DNA from: Hyphomicrobium sp.
GTDB lineage: Bacteria > Pseudomonadota > Alphaproteobacteria > Rhizobiales > Hyphomicrobiaceae
Assembly (NCBI GenBank): GCA_002928395.1
Contig: PEQZ01000017.1
Span: forward strand, 1-34,010
Direction of reading: 5' to 3'
Length of the DNA: 34,010 bases
This document shows, piece by piece, positions 8,674 through 15,500 of this stretch. The stretch's first letter is position 1; every line of letters starts with the position of its first letter. The position numbers and the translations under genes are program-made. The notes under the pieces are model-generated. The model was not told the origin of the DNA, ran no database searches, and saw nothing but the letters and a program-made list of their open reading frames with translations.

Positions 8674-9087
8674 TCACTTGAGCCACATCACGGCCGCCCA
8701 GACCAGCGCGGTCAGCAGGATCGATACGACAATCGATCCCCATGACAGCAGGTCGATCGTCTTCAGGTCGTAGCCACGGCCGGTATCCCAGAGGAAATGG
8801 CGTAGTCCGCCCACCGCGTGATGAATAAGAGCCCAGGTAAACCCGACCAGCACCAGCTTGCCCGGCACGCTGCCGAACAGAAACATGACGTAGCCGAAGT
8901 ATTGAGGCCCGGACGCCGCTGCGATCAGCCACCAGGCCAGGAGCAGAGACCCAAAATACAATGCGGCGCCTGTGATCCGGTGCAGGATCGACATCACCAT
9001 GTTGATCAGTGGCGAGTAAATCTGCAGGTGCGGCGACAGCGGCCGAGCTATTTTTGCCCCGCCGCGAACGGACTTCGCGTCTGCCAT
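8674..9087 (-). CDS. sdhC: Succinate dehydrogenase cytochrome b556 subunit
   Basis: Cytochrome b556 subunit of complex II, 137 residues, an integral membrane protein helping bind heme b and quinone. The family signature RPLSPHLQIYSPLINMVMSI with following HRITG covers residues 15-40. The histidine-rich heme/quinone motif is IHHAVGGLRHFLWDTGRG. Three transmembrane helices are apparent (about 28-50, 58-85, 113-136). The ATG at 9087 has AGGGA upstream at suitable distance. It is the first gene of the sdh operon; the 120 bases upstream should include its promoter, though no clear boxes were found. Confidence 0.96.
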   Translation of the reverse strand: MADAKSVRGGAKIARPLSPHLQIYSPLINMVMSILHRITGAALYFGSLLLAWWLIAAASGPQYFGYVMFLFGSVPGKLVLVGFTWALIHHAVGGLRHFLWDTGRGYDLKTIDLLSWGSIVVSILLTALVWAAVMWLK

Positions 9088-9207
9088 TCGAAATGTTCCC
9101 TGGTTGCCTTGCTGCCGCTTCTAGCGCGCCGGGCGCTCGCCCGCAATTCGACAAATGACAAGGAGCGTTGCGGGCTCCCGCGCTGAAGTCGCGGCTGCGG
9201 CGATGGG

Positions 9208-10182
9208 CTAAACCAGCGAGGCCACGATGGCGCGGCCGAGGCTCGTGCCGCTGTCGAATGCGTGCTCCGCGAGCCGGCCGAGACACCAGTCACCGGCCAC
9301 GCCGACCCGATGCTCGCTGGAATAGATGTAGGATTCGCCGAGCGAACTGTCGACCAGCCCGTGCCGCCAGAGGTGAGCAACCATGCGCGACGGCCGCACC
9401 GGAGGCAGCCCAAGAACGTGGCTGACCTCCGCCCACAATTCCTCGGCAACCACTTCTGGGTCGGCTTCCTCGGTTTCGCGGCTCCATGCCGGCGATGCAT
9501 GCACCAGAATGCATTCGCCGCGCGCATTGCGGCCTGGCTTCGTGCTGTTGCGCGCGATCCAACGAACCACCTCGGACATATCCGAGAATACATCCTGATC
9601 GGGCAAGGTCCGCTCTTCGAGCTTGACCATCAGCGCCCAACAGGGCGACATCCGCACGCGCGAAAGCGGATCGGCGAGACTGTCGAGCCGCCCGAGCAGC
9701 AGTTGGGCCTGGGGGGCCGGAACAGCAATGGCGATGGCGGCGAATGGACCGATCGATGTTTCGTCGTCCATCCAGACATCCCAGCCCTTTTCGGACCGGA
9801 CGATGGTGTGGACCTTACAACCCGCATGAATTCGCACACTTTCGGCGAGCGGCCGCACGATCGACGACATGCCCGGCGTGCCGACATACCACGGCATCAT
9901 CTGCCCGCCACCTTCCTCGCCGGTCGAGGATCGCGGCTTCCACCGCGCGGCATAGCCACTCGAGGCCAACTCCGTAATGTACGTCTTGAATTGCGTAGAG
10001 CGGGCGGTCAGATACTGGGAGCCATGGTCGAAGGACTCCAGCCCGAGCCGCGTCGTCGCCATGCGGCCGCCGATGATGCGATCCTGCTCGAACACCTCGA
10101 CGTACAGCCCTGCCCGCCGGAGGACTCTGGCGCAAGCCAACCCCGCCAGTCCAGCTCCGATTACGGCGGCACGCCTAGTCAA
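9208..10182 (-). CDS. Renalase-like FAD-dependent amine-oxidase-family oxidoreductase
   Basis: Soluble flavoprotein of 324 residues in the NAD(P)/FAD-dependent, renalase-like branch of the amine oxidase superfamily. The N-terminal FAD fold is RRAAVIGAGLAGLACARVL, followed by the acidic strand end VEVFEQD and the GGRMATTR motif typical of this group. FDHGSQYLTAR, a conserved flavin-contact stretch, comes next. The C-terminal FAD motif is VGVAGDWCLGRLAEHAFDSGTSLGRAI. Bacterial renalases oxidise off-isomers of dihydro-NAD(P); other members have unknown substrates, so the reaction here is not certain. The start is a TTG at 10182 with GGATAAGG upstream, and the glycine motif follows at once, leaving little room for another start. 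It is probably monocistronic, 120 bases ahead of sdhC. Confidence 0.85.
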   Translation of the reverse strand: MTRRAAVIGAGLAGLACARVLRRAGLYVEVFEQDRIIGGRMATTRLGLESFDHGSQYLTARSTQFKTYITELASSGYAARWKPRSSTGEEGGGQMMPWYVGTPGMSSIVRPLAESVRIHAGCKVHTIVRSEKGWDVWMDDETSIGPFAAIAIAVPAPQAQLLLGRLDSLADPLSRVRMSPCWALMVKLEERTLPDQDVFSDMSEVVRWIARNSTKPGRNARGECILVHASPAWSRETEEADPEVVAEELWAEVSHVLGLPPVRPSRMVAHLWRHGLVDSSLGESYIYSSEHRVGVAGDWCLGRLAEHAFDSGTSLGRAIVASLV

Positions 10183-10397
10183 GGCACCTTATCCAATTTT
10201 CTCTGGGCAATCGAACCCCCTCACGCTCCGCGCGTCGACGACGATATCTCGTACGTCGGCAAAGCGTGCTCGCAGCGACGGCTCGGGCAGTCGTCGGCAC
10301 ATCAGGTGCGTCGGCTGCGGACAGCTCACAAACTGCGAATCAGGCAGCCCATCTGTGATAGAATCATTACATTGAATCTTGGTTAAGAAATTATAGA

Positions 10398-10412
10398 CTT
10401 GTCAAATACAAG
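10398..10412 (-). promoter_or_regulatory. Inverted repeat in AT-rich DNA between the sodC-like gene and the FAD oxidoreductase
   Basis: On the minus strand this reads CTTGT-atttg-ACAAG, a perfect 5-bp dyad, followed at once by TCTATAATTTCTTAA. The weak stem plus T-rich tail may end the sodC-like transcript. The embedded TTGACA and TATAAT hexamers are only four bases apart, too close for one promoter, though either could belong to a promoter for the oxidoreductase. Confidence 0.3.
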
Positions 10413-10424
10413 GCGAAACTGCTG

Positions 10425-10958
10425 CTACTTTGCTGGAACAATGACACCGCAAGCGATGCGCTGGCCACCGTTGCCCTCCGGATCGGTCTGATGATCGTCA
10501 GCCTTTTCGAATATGACGACCGATGATCCATCGGCATCGAACAGCGACTCTTCGGCTGCCTTGTTGAGCGTCACGAACGGGCTCAGCAGTTCGGCCTCGA
10601 CGTCCCCGCCGGCACCAACGATCAAATTGTTGAGATCACCCGCCATCGGACCTTCCTCGTTCAGGTAGCCGTGTCTGGCGCCAAGTGGATTATATATGGC
10701 TCCCGCACTCTTGAAGTCGCCTTCGCACTTGCCGGTCTCGTGAATATGGAACCCATGCGAGCCCGGCGTGAGCCCCTTGAGCTTTACGGTCAGAAGCACG
10801 CCAGCCATCGTCTCGATGATGCCGATGGTCCCGATGTCCTTGCCGTCGCGGCCCTTCACATCAGCATTCGCGCGCTCGCCAAGCGCAAGGCCCGGCTGCG
10901 ACAACACCAGCCCCGTCGCGAACGATGCAACGGCAAACGCGACAACATGACGGATCAT
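10425..10958 (-). CDS. Cu/Zn superoxide dismutase-like protein with degenerate metal site
   Basis: Periplasmic SodC-family beta-barrel protein, 177 residues from the ATG at 10958, with a signal peptide (MIRHVVAFAVASFATGLVLS, cleavage probably near ALG). The fold is well kept: GSHGFHIHETGKCEGDFKSAG, the GDL turn, SLFDADGSSVV, and the end GQRIACGVI with the disulfide Cys pair (78, 170) and the active-site Arg (167). Metal ligands are not all kept. Two copper His (71 and 73, in HIH) and the zinc-type His 96 and Asp 108 are present. The bridging His is Ile 88 (GAIYNP where GGHFNP is usual), a zinc His is Met 105 (PMAGD for PHAGD), and the fourth copper His is Phe 150 (VVIFEKADD for VVIHEKADD). 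Ordinary dismutase activity is therefore doubtful. The upstream in-frame stretch to 11000 lacks signal-peptide logic and is left out. Confidence 0.88.
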   Translation of the reverse strand: MIRHVVAFAVASFATGLVLSQPGLALGERANADVKGRDGKDIGTIGIIETMAGVLLTVKLKGLTPGSHGFHIHETGKCEGDFKSAGAIYNPLGARHGYLNEEGPMAGDLNNLIVGAGGDVEAELLSPFVTLNKAAEESLFDADGSSVVIFEKADDHQTDPEGNGGQRIACGVIVPAK

Positions 10959-11014
10959 TGTGATCTGAGGCCCCTCGAACAGGCAACGGACGCGGCTCAA
11001 GCAAAGAACCGGCG

Positions 11015-11034
11015 CGTCTCCCCCCGGGGACGCG
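11015..11034 (-). terminator. Terminator after mcl2-mch
   Basis: GCGTCTCC (11015-11022) pairs with GGGGACGC (11027-11034) with one G-U pair and a four-C loop. On the minus strand it is followed by GCCGGTTCTTTGCTT, a moderately T-rich tail. It lies 89 bases past the mch stop and before the sodC-like gene. Confidence 0.55.
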
Positions 11035-11122
11035 GCTGCACTATACCCAACTCGTCGCGCACTGGAACCCTTGCCGCGCTAATATCAGAAGACACGGTCT
11101 GGTCGGGATGCACACGGCCGAC

Positions 11123-12187
11123 TTATCGGGGAATCACGAGCCAGGTGTCGAGGTCGAGGATCACCCCGTCGTCGTATTCGCCGGCCGCGGTCTTGAGCGG
11201 GAACTCGCGGGCGTCGCGGTTCTTCAGCGCGACGAGGCGAGTGCGCAATGCGCCGACATCGCTGCGGCCAGGCACCTCCGAGACTTCGAGGATTTCCGAC
11301 CATGCATAGACAGTGTCGCCCGCAAACAGAGGTGCGACGTGCCGCCCGGCGTTGATCGCGGCCATGTGGAAGGCGTTGCCGAGCCCATTGTAGGAGAGCG
11401 CCCGCGCCATCGAAATCACGACGCCGCCATAAATGATGCGCTTGCCGAAACGGCCCTTGGCCTCGGTATGCTGATTGAAGTGGACCTTGGCGGTATTCTG
11501 ATAGAGGCGCGCCGCCATCTGGTGCTCGGCTTCCTCCACCGTCATGCCGTCGACGTGGTCGATCTTCTCGCCCGGGGCATAATCGCCCCAGCGATGGCGG
11601 GAGCCGGCGAGCGCCATGTCGTAAGACTGGGCTTCGAGAACCGGTATCGCCGTGGCAAGCAGCGACGAATCGACACGCTCGGCGAGCTTCGGCACCACGG
11701 CGTCAGCCGCCGACGCCGACTTATCGCGCTTACGCACCATCACCCAGCGCACGTATTGGATCACAACCTCGCCACGCTGGTTGCGGCCGCTGGAGCGAAC
11801 ATAGACCGTACCGGTCTCCCGGTTTGAATTCTCCTTGAGGCCGATCACCTCGGACACGGTGGCCAGCGTGTCGCCGGGGTAGACGGCCCGCTCGAAACGG
11901 CATTCGGCATAACCGAGGTTGGCGATCGCGTTCAGCGAGATGTCGGGAACCGTCTTCCCGAACACGATGTGGAACGCGAGCAGATCGTCGACCGGGGCGG
12001 CGGGATAGCCGATGGCGCGGGCAAACGCGTCGGACGATTGCACTGCGAAACGCGGGCCGTAGAGGCTCATGTACAGTGCCACGTCGCCAGCCGTGACCGT
12101 CCTTGGGGTGGCGTGAACGATGATCTGTCCGAGTCGGAAATCCTCGAAATAGTTGCCTGGATTGGTCTTCATCGCGGTTGCGTTCAT
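11123..12187 (-). CDS. mch: Mesaconyl-CoA hydratase (MaoC family)
   Basis: Double hot-dog MaoC-type hydratase, 354 residues, matching mesaconyl-CoA hydratase (beta-methylmalyl-CoA dehydratase) of the ethylmalonyl-CoA pathway, which interconverts mesaconyl-CoA and beta-methylmalyl-CoA. The first half begins GNYFEDFRLGQIIVHATPRTVTAGDV with VDDLLAFHIVFGKTVPDIS; the second contains NTAKVHFNQHTEAKGRFGKRIIYGGVVISMARAL, where the catalytic Asp/Asn-His hydratase motif resides, and HVAPLFAGDTVYAWSEI. The ATG at 12187 has GGAGCAGGC upstream; an ATG five codons later is possible. It starts 34 bases after the Mcl2-like gene on the same strand, and the two enzymes act on successive metabolites, so an operon is likely. 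The assignment to mesaconyl-CoA, against other MaoC substrates, rests on length, sequence character and neighbour. Confidence 0.85.
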   Translation of the reverse strand: MNATAMKTNPGNYFEDFRLGQIIVHATPRTVTAGDVALYMSLYGPRFAVQSSDAFARAIGYPAAPVDDLLAFHIVFGKTVPDISLNAIANLGYAECRFERAVYPGDTLATVSEVIGLKENSNRETGTVYVRSSGRNQRGEVVIQYVRWVMVRKRDKSASAADAVVPKLAERVDSSLLATAIPVLEAQSYDMALAGSRHRWGDYAPGEKIDHVDGMTVEEAEHQMAARLYQNTAKVHFNQHTEAKGRFGKRIIYGGVVISMARALSYNGLGNAFHMAAINAGRHVAPLFAGDTVYAWSEILEVSEVPGRSDVGALRTRLVALKNRDAREFPLKTAAGEYDDGVILDLDTWLVIPR

Positions 12188-12220
12188 GCCTGCTCCGAAT
12201 CTTTCATAACGTCACGCGAT

Positions 12221-13108
12221 TCATACTGCCTTTTGCATATCGTCGATGGCTTCCGCGATCGAAACCGTCCGCTCTGCCATCACGAGGTGCAGCCGCTCCA
12301 CCATGCGGCCGTCGACGGTGATGACGCCTTTCTTCACGTTTTCGGGGAGCGTGAAGGCGGCCATGATCTTGCGCGACCACGAAACCTCTTCGTCACTCGG
12401 TGAGAAGATGTCGTTGCACGGCCCCACTTGCGAGGGATGGATCAGCGTCTTTCCGTCCATGCCGAGTGTCTTGCCCTGCTCGCATTCCTCTCGGAAACCC
12501 GAGTTGTCCTTGAAATCGTTGTAGACGCCGTCGATGACTTCGAGGCCATAGGCGCGCGCCGCGACGATGGTCATCGCCAACCACGGCACCACCGCGAACC
12601 GGTTGTGCAGGATGCGAGCACGGCTTTCCTTGGCGAGATCGTTGGTACCCATGATCAGGCACGACAGCCGATGCTCCGGCTCGGTTCCCACCGCCGCGAT
12701 GTCGTGCACATTGATGATCGACATCGGCGTTTCCATCATCGCCCACAGCTTGATGCGTTCCGGCGTGTTCTGAGATTTGAGAACCTTGGCGGCACTGATG
12801 ATATCGCCGGGCCGCGCGACCTTCGGCACCAGGATCGCGTCGGGACGGGCCGCGCAGGCCGCCATGAGATCCTCGGCGCCCCAGGGCGTCTCGAGCGCAT
12901 TGACGCGGATGACGATCTCCCGGCGCCCGTAGCCGCCCGCCTTCACCGCCGCGCACACTTTCTCGCGGGCCGAAACCTTGGCATCCGGCGCAACGGCGTC
13001 TTCGAGATCGAGTATCAGCGCATCAGCGGCGATCGATTTCGCCTTTTCCAGCGCCCGTTCGTTGGAACCTGGCATGTACAGCACGCTGCGGCGCGGGCGG
13101 ATGGACAT
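12221..13108 (-). CDS. mcl2: CitE-like Mcl2-type (3S)-malyl-CoA thioesterase or malyl/methylmalyl-CoA lyase
   Basis: HpcH/HpaI-CitE family TIM-barrel enzyme, 295 residues. The N-terminus RRSVLYMPGSNERALEKAKS with ALILDLEDAVAPDAK is the family's CoA/metal region; LWAMMETPMSIINVHDIAAVG includes the metal-binding Glu, and GTNDLAKE, DGVYNDFKD and GMDGKTLIHPSQV follow. These segments resemble the Rhodobacter Mcl2 (3S)-malyl-CoA thioesterase more than Mcl1 or MclA lyases as I recall them. In the ethylmalonyl-CoA pathway Mcl1 cleaves beta-methylmalyl-CoA and Mcl2 hydrolyses malyl-CoA to malate; some genomes use one protein for both. The ATG at 13108 has GAGAGGTG eight bases upstream; an in-frame stretch to 13156 is unlikely to be translated. 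It heads a two-gene operon with mch and is divergent from pyridoxal kinase. Confidence 0.85.
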   Translation of the reverse strand: MSIRPRRSVLYMPGSNERALEKAKSIAADALILDLEDAVAPDAKVSAREKVCAAVKAGGYGRREIVIRVNALETPWGAEDLMAACAARPDAILVPKVARPGDIISAAKVLKSQNTPERIKLWAMMETPMSIINVHDIAAVGTEPEHRLSCLIMGTNDLAKESRARILHNRFAVVPWLAMTIVAARAYGLEVIDGVYNDFKDNSGFREECEQGKTLGMDGKTLIHPSQVGPCNDIFSPSDEEVSWSRKIMAAFTLPENVKKGVITVDGRMVERLHLVMAERTVSIAEAIDDMQKAV

Positions 13109-13392
13109 TTTTGACACCTCTCGTCTGGGGCCCGTTTTTTTGTTGCACTGCGACAATAGTCATCTCGTGGCCCCACGACAAACCGACGTTCGGTGGAGAA
13201 AAATCCACGCCAAGGGGCGCTCGGCGGAACAGCGCGAGCTGATCGCCCCCTCTTGGCCGACGCGACGGGAAAGTTCAAATCCTATTCTGGTCCATTGATA
13301 GGGAACGGTGCCATCGTCGTGTTGTTGAGATGGACCGCGCGAGAATACTGTGGGAAACGATCACTCCCTCGGATGTCCAGAAGGACGCCACT
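13109..13392. other. Divergent promoter region mcl2 / pyridoxal kinase
   Basis: No gene is seen in these 284 bases between two divergent starts. The stretch around 13265-13320 is AT-richer than its surroundings. No dyad or box pair stands out enough to name. Confidence 0.4.
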
Positions 13393-14328
13393 ATGGCCCG
13401 CATTCTCGCTATTTCCAGCCAAGTCGCCTTCGGCCATGTCGGCCTGTCGGCCATCGTGCCCGCGCTCCAAGGACTAGGCCATGAAGTGATCGCCGTCCCG
13501 ACCGTCATGCTATCCAACCACTACGGCTACGAGACGGTGGGCGGTGTCGACATCGAGCCATCGGCCATGGCCTCGATCTTGGCGGCGCTCCAGTCCAACG
13601 GCTGGCTCGAGGGGCTGGACGCGCTGATCACGGGCTACATGCCAAGTGTCCAGCACGTTGAAGTGGTGGCACGCGGGCTCACGCGGCTGGCTGACGAGAT
13701 GCCCGACCTCATCTATCTCTGCGATCCCGTCTTCGGCGACGATCCCGATGGCCTCTTTGTCACGGAAGAGGTGGCTGCTGCGATCCGCGATCAGCTGGTT
13801 CCGCTTGCCGACATCGTGACGCCGAACCGGATGGAGCTCGGATGGCTGACCGGGCAGCCGGTCACCGATTGCGCGTCCGCGGATACGGCGTGCGACCTGC
13901 TGGGCGGCGATCTCGTCGTCGCTGCGACATCGATCCCGGCCGGCGCGGGTCAACTCGCCAATCTGCTCAGCACGGAGGACGAGGCGTGCTTTGCAAGAAC
14001 GGCCAAGCGGGGCGGGGTGCCCCATGGCACCGGCGACCTGTTCTCGGCCCTGTTGCTCGGCCACATGCTGAACGGTGCCGACGATCGTGAAGCATTGGCG
14101 AGGGCGGCCGCCGGTCTGAGTACGGTCATCCTGGCCAGTATCGGCGCGACCGAACTGAAACTCATGGACAAGATCGACGCGGCGGTTGCGGCGAGCCCGC
14201 TGCCGCTATTTGAAGTGGATGACGACAACGACGACCCAGAACCGGGCACGGAGCCCAATCGCGAACCAGAGCCCGATCCGTCACCCGATTGGGAACCGGG
14301 CTCGGGTCAGGGGCCGGCTCGAACTTGA
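13393..14328 (+). CDS. pdxY: Pyridoxal/pyridoxine kinase with acidic C-terminal tail
   Basis: Ribokinase-fold PdxK/PdxY-type kinase phosphorylating pyridoxal (or pyridoxine) in the vitamin B6 salvage pathway. 311 residues from the ATG at 13393, which has AAGGA eight bases upstream. The N-terminus ILAISSQVAFGHVGLSAIVPAL carries the conserved S-x-Q-V-x-x-G-x-V-G motif; VPTVMLSNHYGY and ITGYMPSVQHVEVV match the substrate-side loops; CDPVFGDDPDGLFV is the ATP-side Asp loop and HGTGDLFSALLLGH holds the catalytic Asp (about 215). After the enzyme core a roughly 40-residue tail rich in Asp, Glu and Pro (VDDDNDDPEPGTEPN onward) is added, which is not normal for the family. The stop overlaps the likely start of the DUF429 gene by three bases, suggesting translational coupling. 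PdxY versus PdxK cannot be settled. Confidence 0.87.
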   Translation: MARILAISSQVAFGHVGLSAIVPALQGLGHEVIAVPTVMLSNHYGYETVGGVDIEPSAMASILAALQSNGWLEGLDALITGYMPSVQHVEVVARGLTRLADEMPDLIYLCDPVFGDDPDGLFVTEEVAAAIRDQLVPLADIVTPNRMELGWLTGQPVTDCASADTACDLLGGDLVVAATSIPAGAGQLANLLSTEDEACFARTAKRGGVPHGTGDLFSALLLGHMLNGADDREALARAAAGLSTVILASIGATELKLMDKIDAAVAASPLPLFEVDDDNDDPEPGTEPNREPEPDPSPDWEPGSGQGPART

Positions 14329-15056
14329 CCCTTGTCTTGGCCGGCGTCGACGGCTGCCCTGGTGGCTGGATCGCCGTGTTGCGCGCGCAGGACTCGGCCG
14401 CCACGGCCCACGCGGTTTTTTGCCCGGCCTTCCGCGATATCCTCGACCTGGCACCCGCGCCGGGCATCATCGCCGTCGACATGCCGATCGGACTGCCCGA
14501 ACGCGGCGGCATCGGCGGCCGACAGGCCGATATCGAAGCCCGCGCGAATCTTGGCTACAGGCAGTCGGCGGTATTTGCCGTGCCTGCGCGTGCCGCTGTC
14601 ATGGAAACCGACTACCGCGCGGCGTGCGACGCTGCGCTTCGAGCGTCCGATCCCCCGCGCAAGGTCTCCAAGCAGACCTTCAACATTTTCCCTAAGATCC
14701 GCGAACTCGACGCGCTCATGACGCCGACGCTGCAAGATCGCGTGGTCGAATGTCATCCCGAAGTTGCGTTCTGGGCGCTGAATGGCGCGACACCACTCGA
14801 CTTGCCGAAGAAGGTCAAATCCCGCGCCCACCCGCCCGGTCTCGCACTCCGCCGCGGACTCCTCGAGTCGGCTGGCTACCCGGCGGCACTGTTCGAGCAC
14901 CATCCGTGGCCACTCTCGGTCGCCGGGCCCGACGACCTCCTCGACGCGGCTGTCAATTCCTGGAGTGCGGCCCGCATTGCCCGTGGCGAGGCCCGCCGCT
15001 TCCCTGCTGATCCGCCCCGCGACGGTCGCGGCCTGCGCATGGAGATCTTCGGGTGA
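14325..15056 (+). CDS. DUF429 family protein
   Basis: A 243-residue protein of the DUF429 family (predicted RNase H-like nuclease fold), function not established. Visible markers are the opening VLAGVDGCPGGWIAV, the IIAVDMPIGLPERGG strand-turn and FNIFPKIRELDALM followed by VVECHPEVAFWALNG; the repeated acidic residues (Asp in GVDG, AVDMP, Glu in ECHPE) are those expected of the fold's metal site. The preferred start is the TTG at 14325, whose TTGA overlaps the kinase stop codon, a coupling arrangement like ATGA; a TTG at 14289 inside the kinase tail is another option. The kinase and this gene form a two-gene operon. A role linked to vitamin B6 is not implied by anything beyond position. Confidence 0.8.
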   Translation: MTLVLAGVDGCPGGWIAVLRAQDSAATAHAVFCPAFRDILDLAPAPGIIAVDMPIGLPERGGIGGRQADIEARANLGYRQSAVFAVPARAAVMETDYRAACDAALRASDPPRKVSKQTFNIFPKIRELDALMTPTLQDRVVECHPEVAFWALNGATPLDLPKKVKSRAHPPGLALRRGLLESAGYPAALFEHHPWPLSVAGPDDLLDAAVNSWSAARIARGEARRFPADPPRDGRGLRMEIFG

Positions 15057-15500
15057 GGCTTGCACAGCCATTTGCGCCAGGACTGCTCCGCCCCGGCTTG
15101 GTTCATGGGGTGCGCGCGAAGGCGCCGTCGACCGGACCTGAGAGCTGTCCTCGAAGTCCTTCGGCGGCCGTGCTTTCGATCCGAGAACGATCGAAGCGGA
15201 ACTGGAGTTCGAACTGATGCAACGCCTTGCGCTCGACGTGCCGGACCAGCTGATTTGATCGCACGTCGCCAGGCCGCTCGACCTGGTCTCGAACCCTAAC
15301 CGTTGCAGCGGCATCTCTACAATCGCCATGGGAATTGAACCCGGTGGCGAGCCGCACGTGTTGCGGGCAGCACCTGTTGCGGGCGAGTGCCCAAGTGACT
15401 ATCACTCGGGGAACCGTAGCCGACGTGCCCTCGAATGGCCTGACGATCACCATGATCGTTGGCCAGGGCGCACCCGCTTCCGTAGAAGGGCACCGACGAC
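15057..15500. other. Non-coding region, possible gene remnant, upstream of the SulP gene
   Basis: No full gene is supported in these 444 bases. A short open stretch from about 15138 to 15258 on the plus strand reads like protein sequence (SKSFGGRAFDPRTIEAELEF, ending DVPDQLI and a stop) but has a stop just upstream and no start, so it may be a decayed gene end. A ten-base direct repeat TGTTGCGGGC occurs twice near 15359-15385. The SulP promoter should lie in the last 150 bases. Confidence 0.35.

Noticed and set aside
10391-10408. Adjacent TTGACA and TATAAT hexamers as one promoter
   Set aside because: They are only four bases apart, too close to serve as -35 and -10 of the same promoter.
13265-13300. 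tRNA-like 3' end (GTTCAAATCC ... TGGTCCA)
   Set aside because: The flanking bases do not form a T-stem or an acceptor stem, so no tRNA or attachment site is supported.
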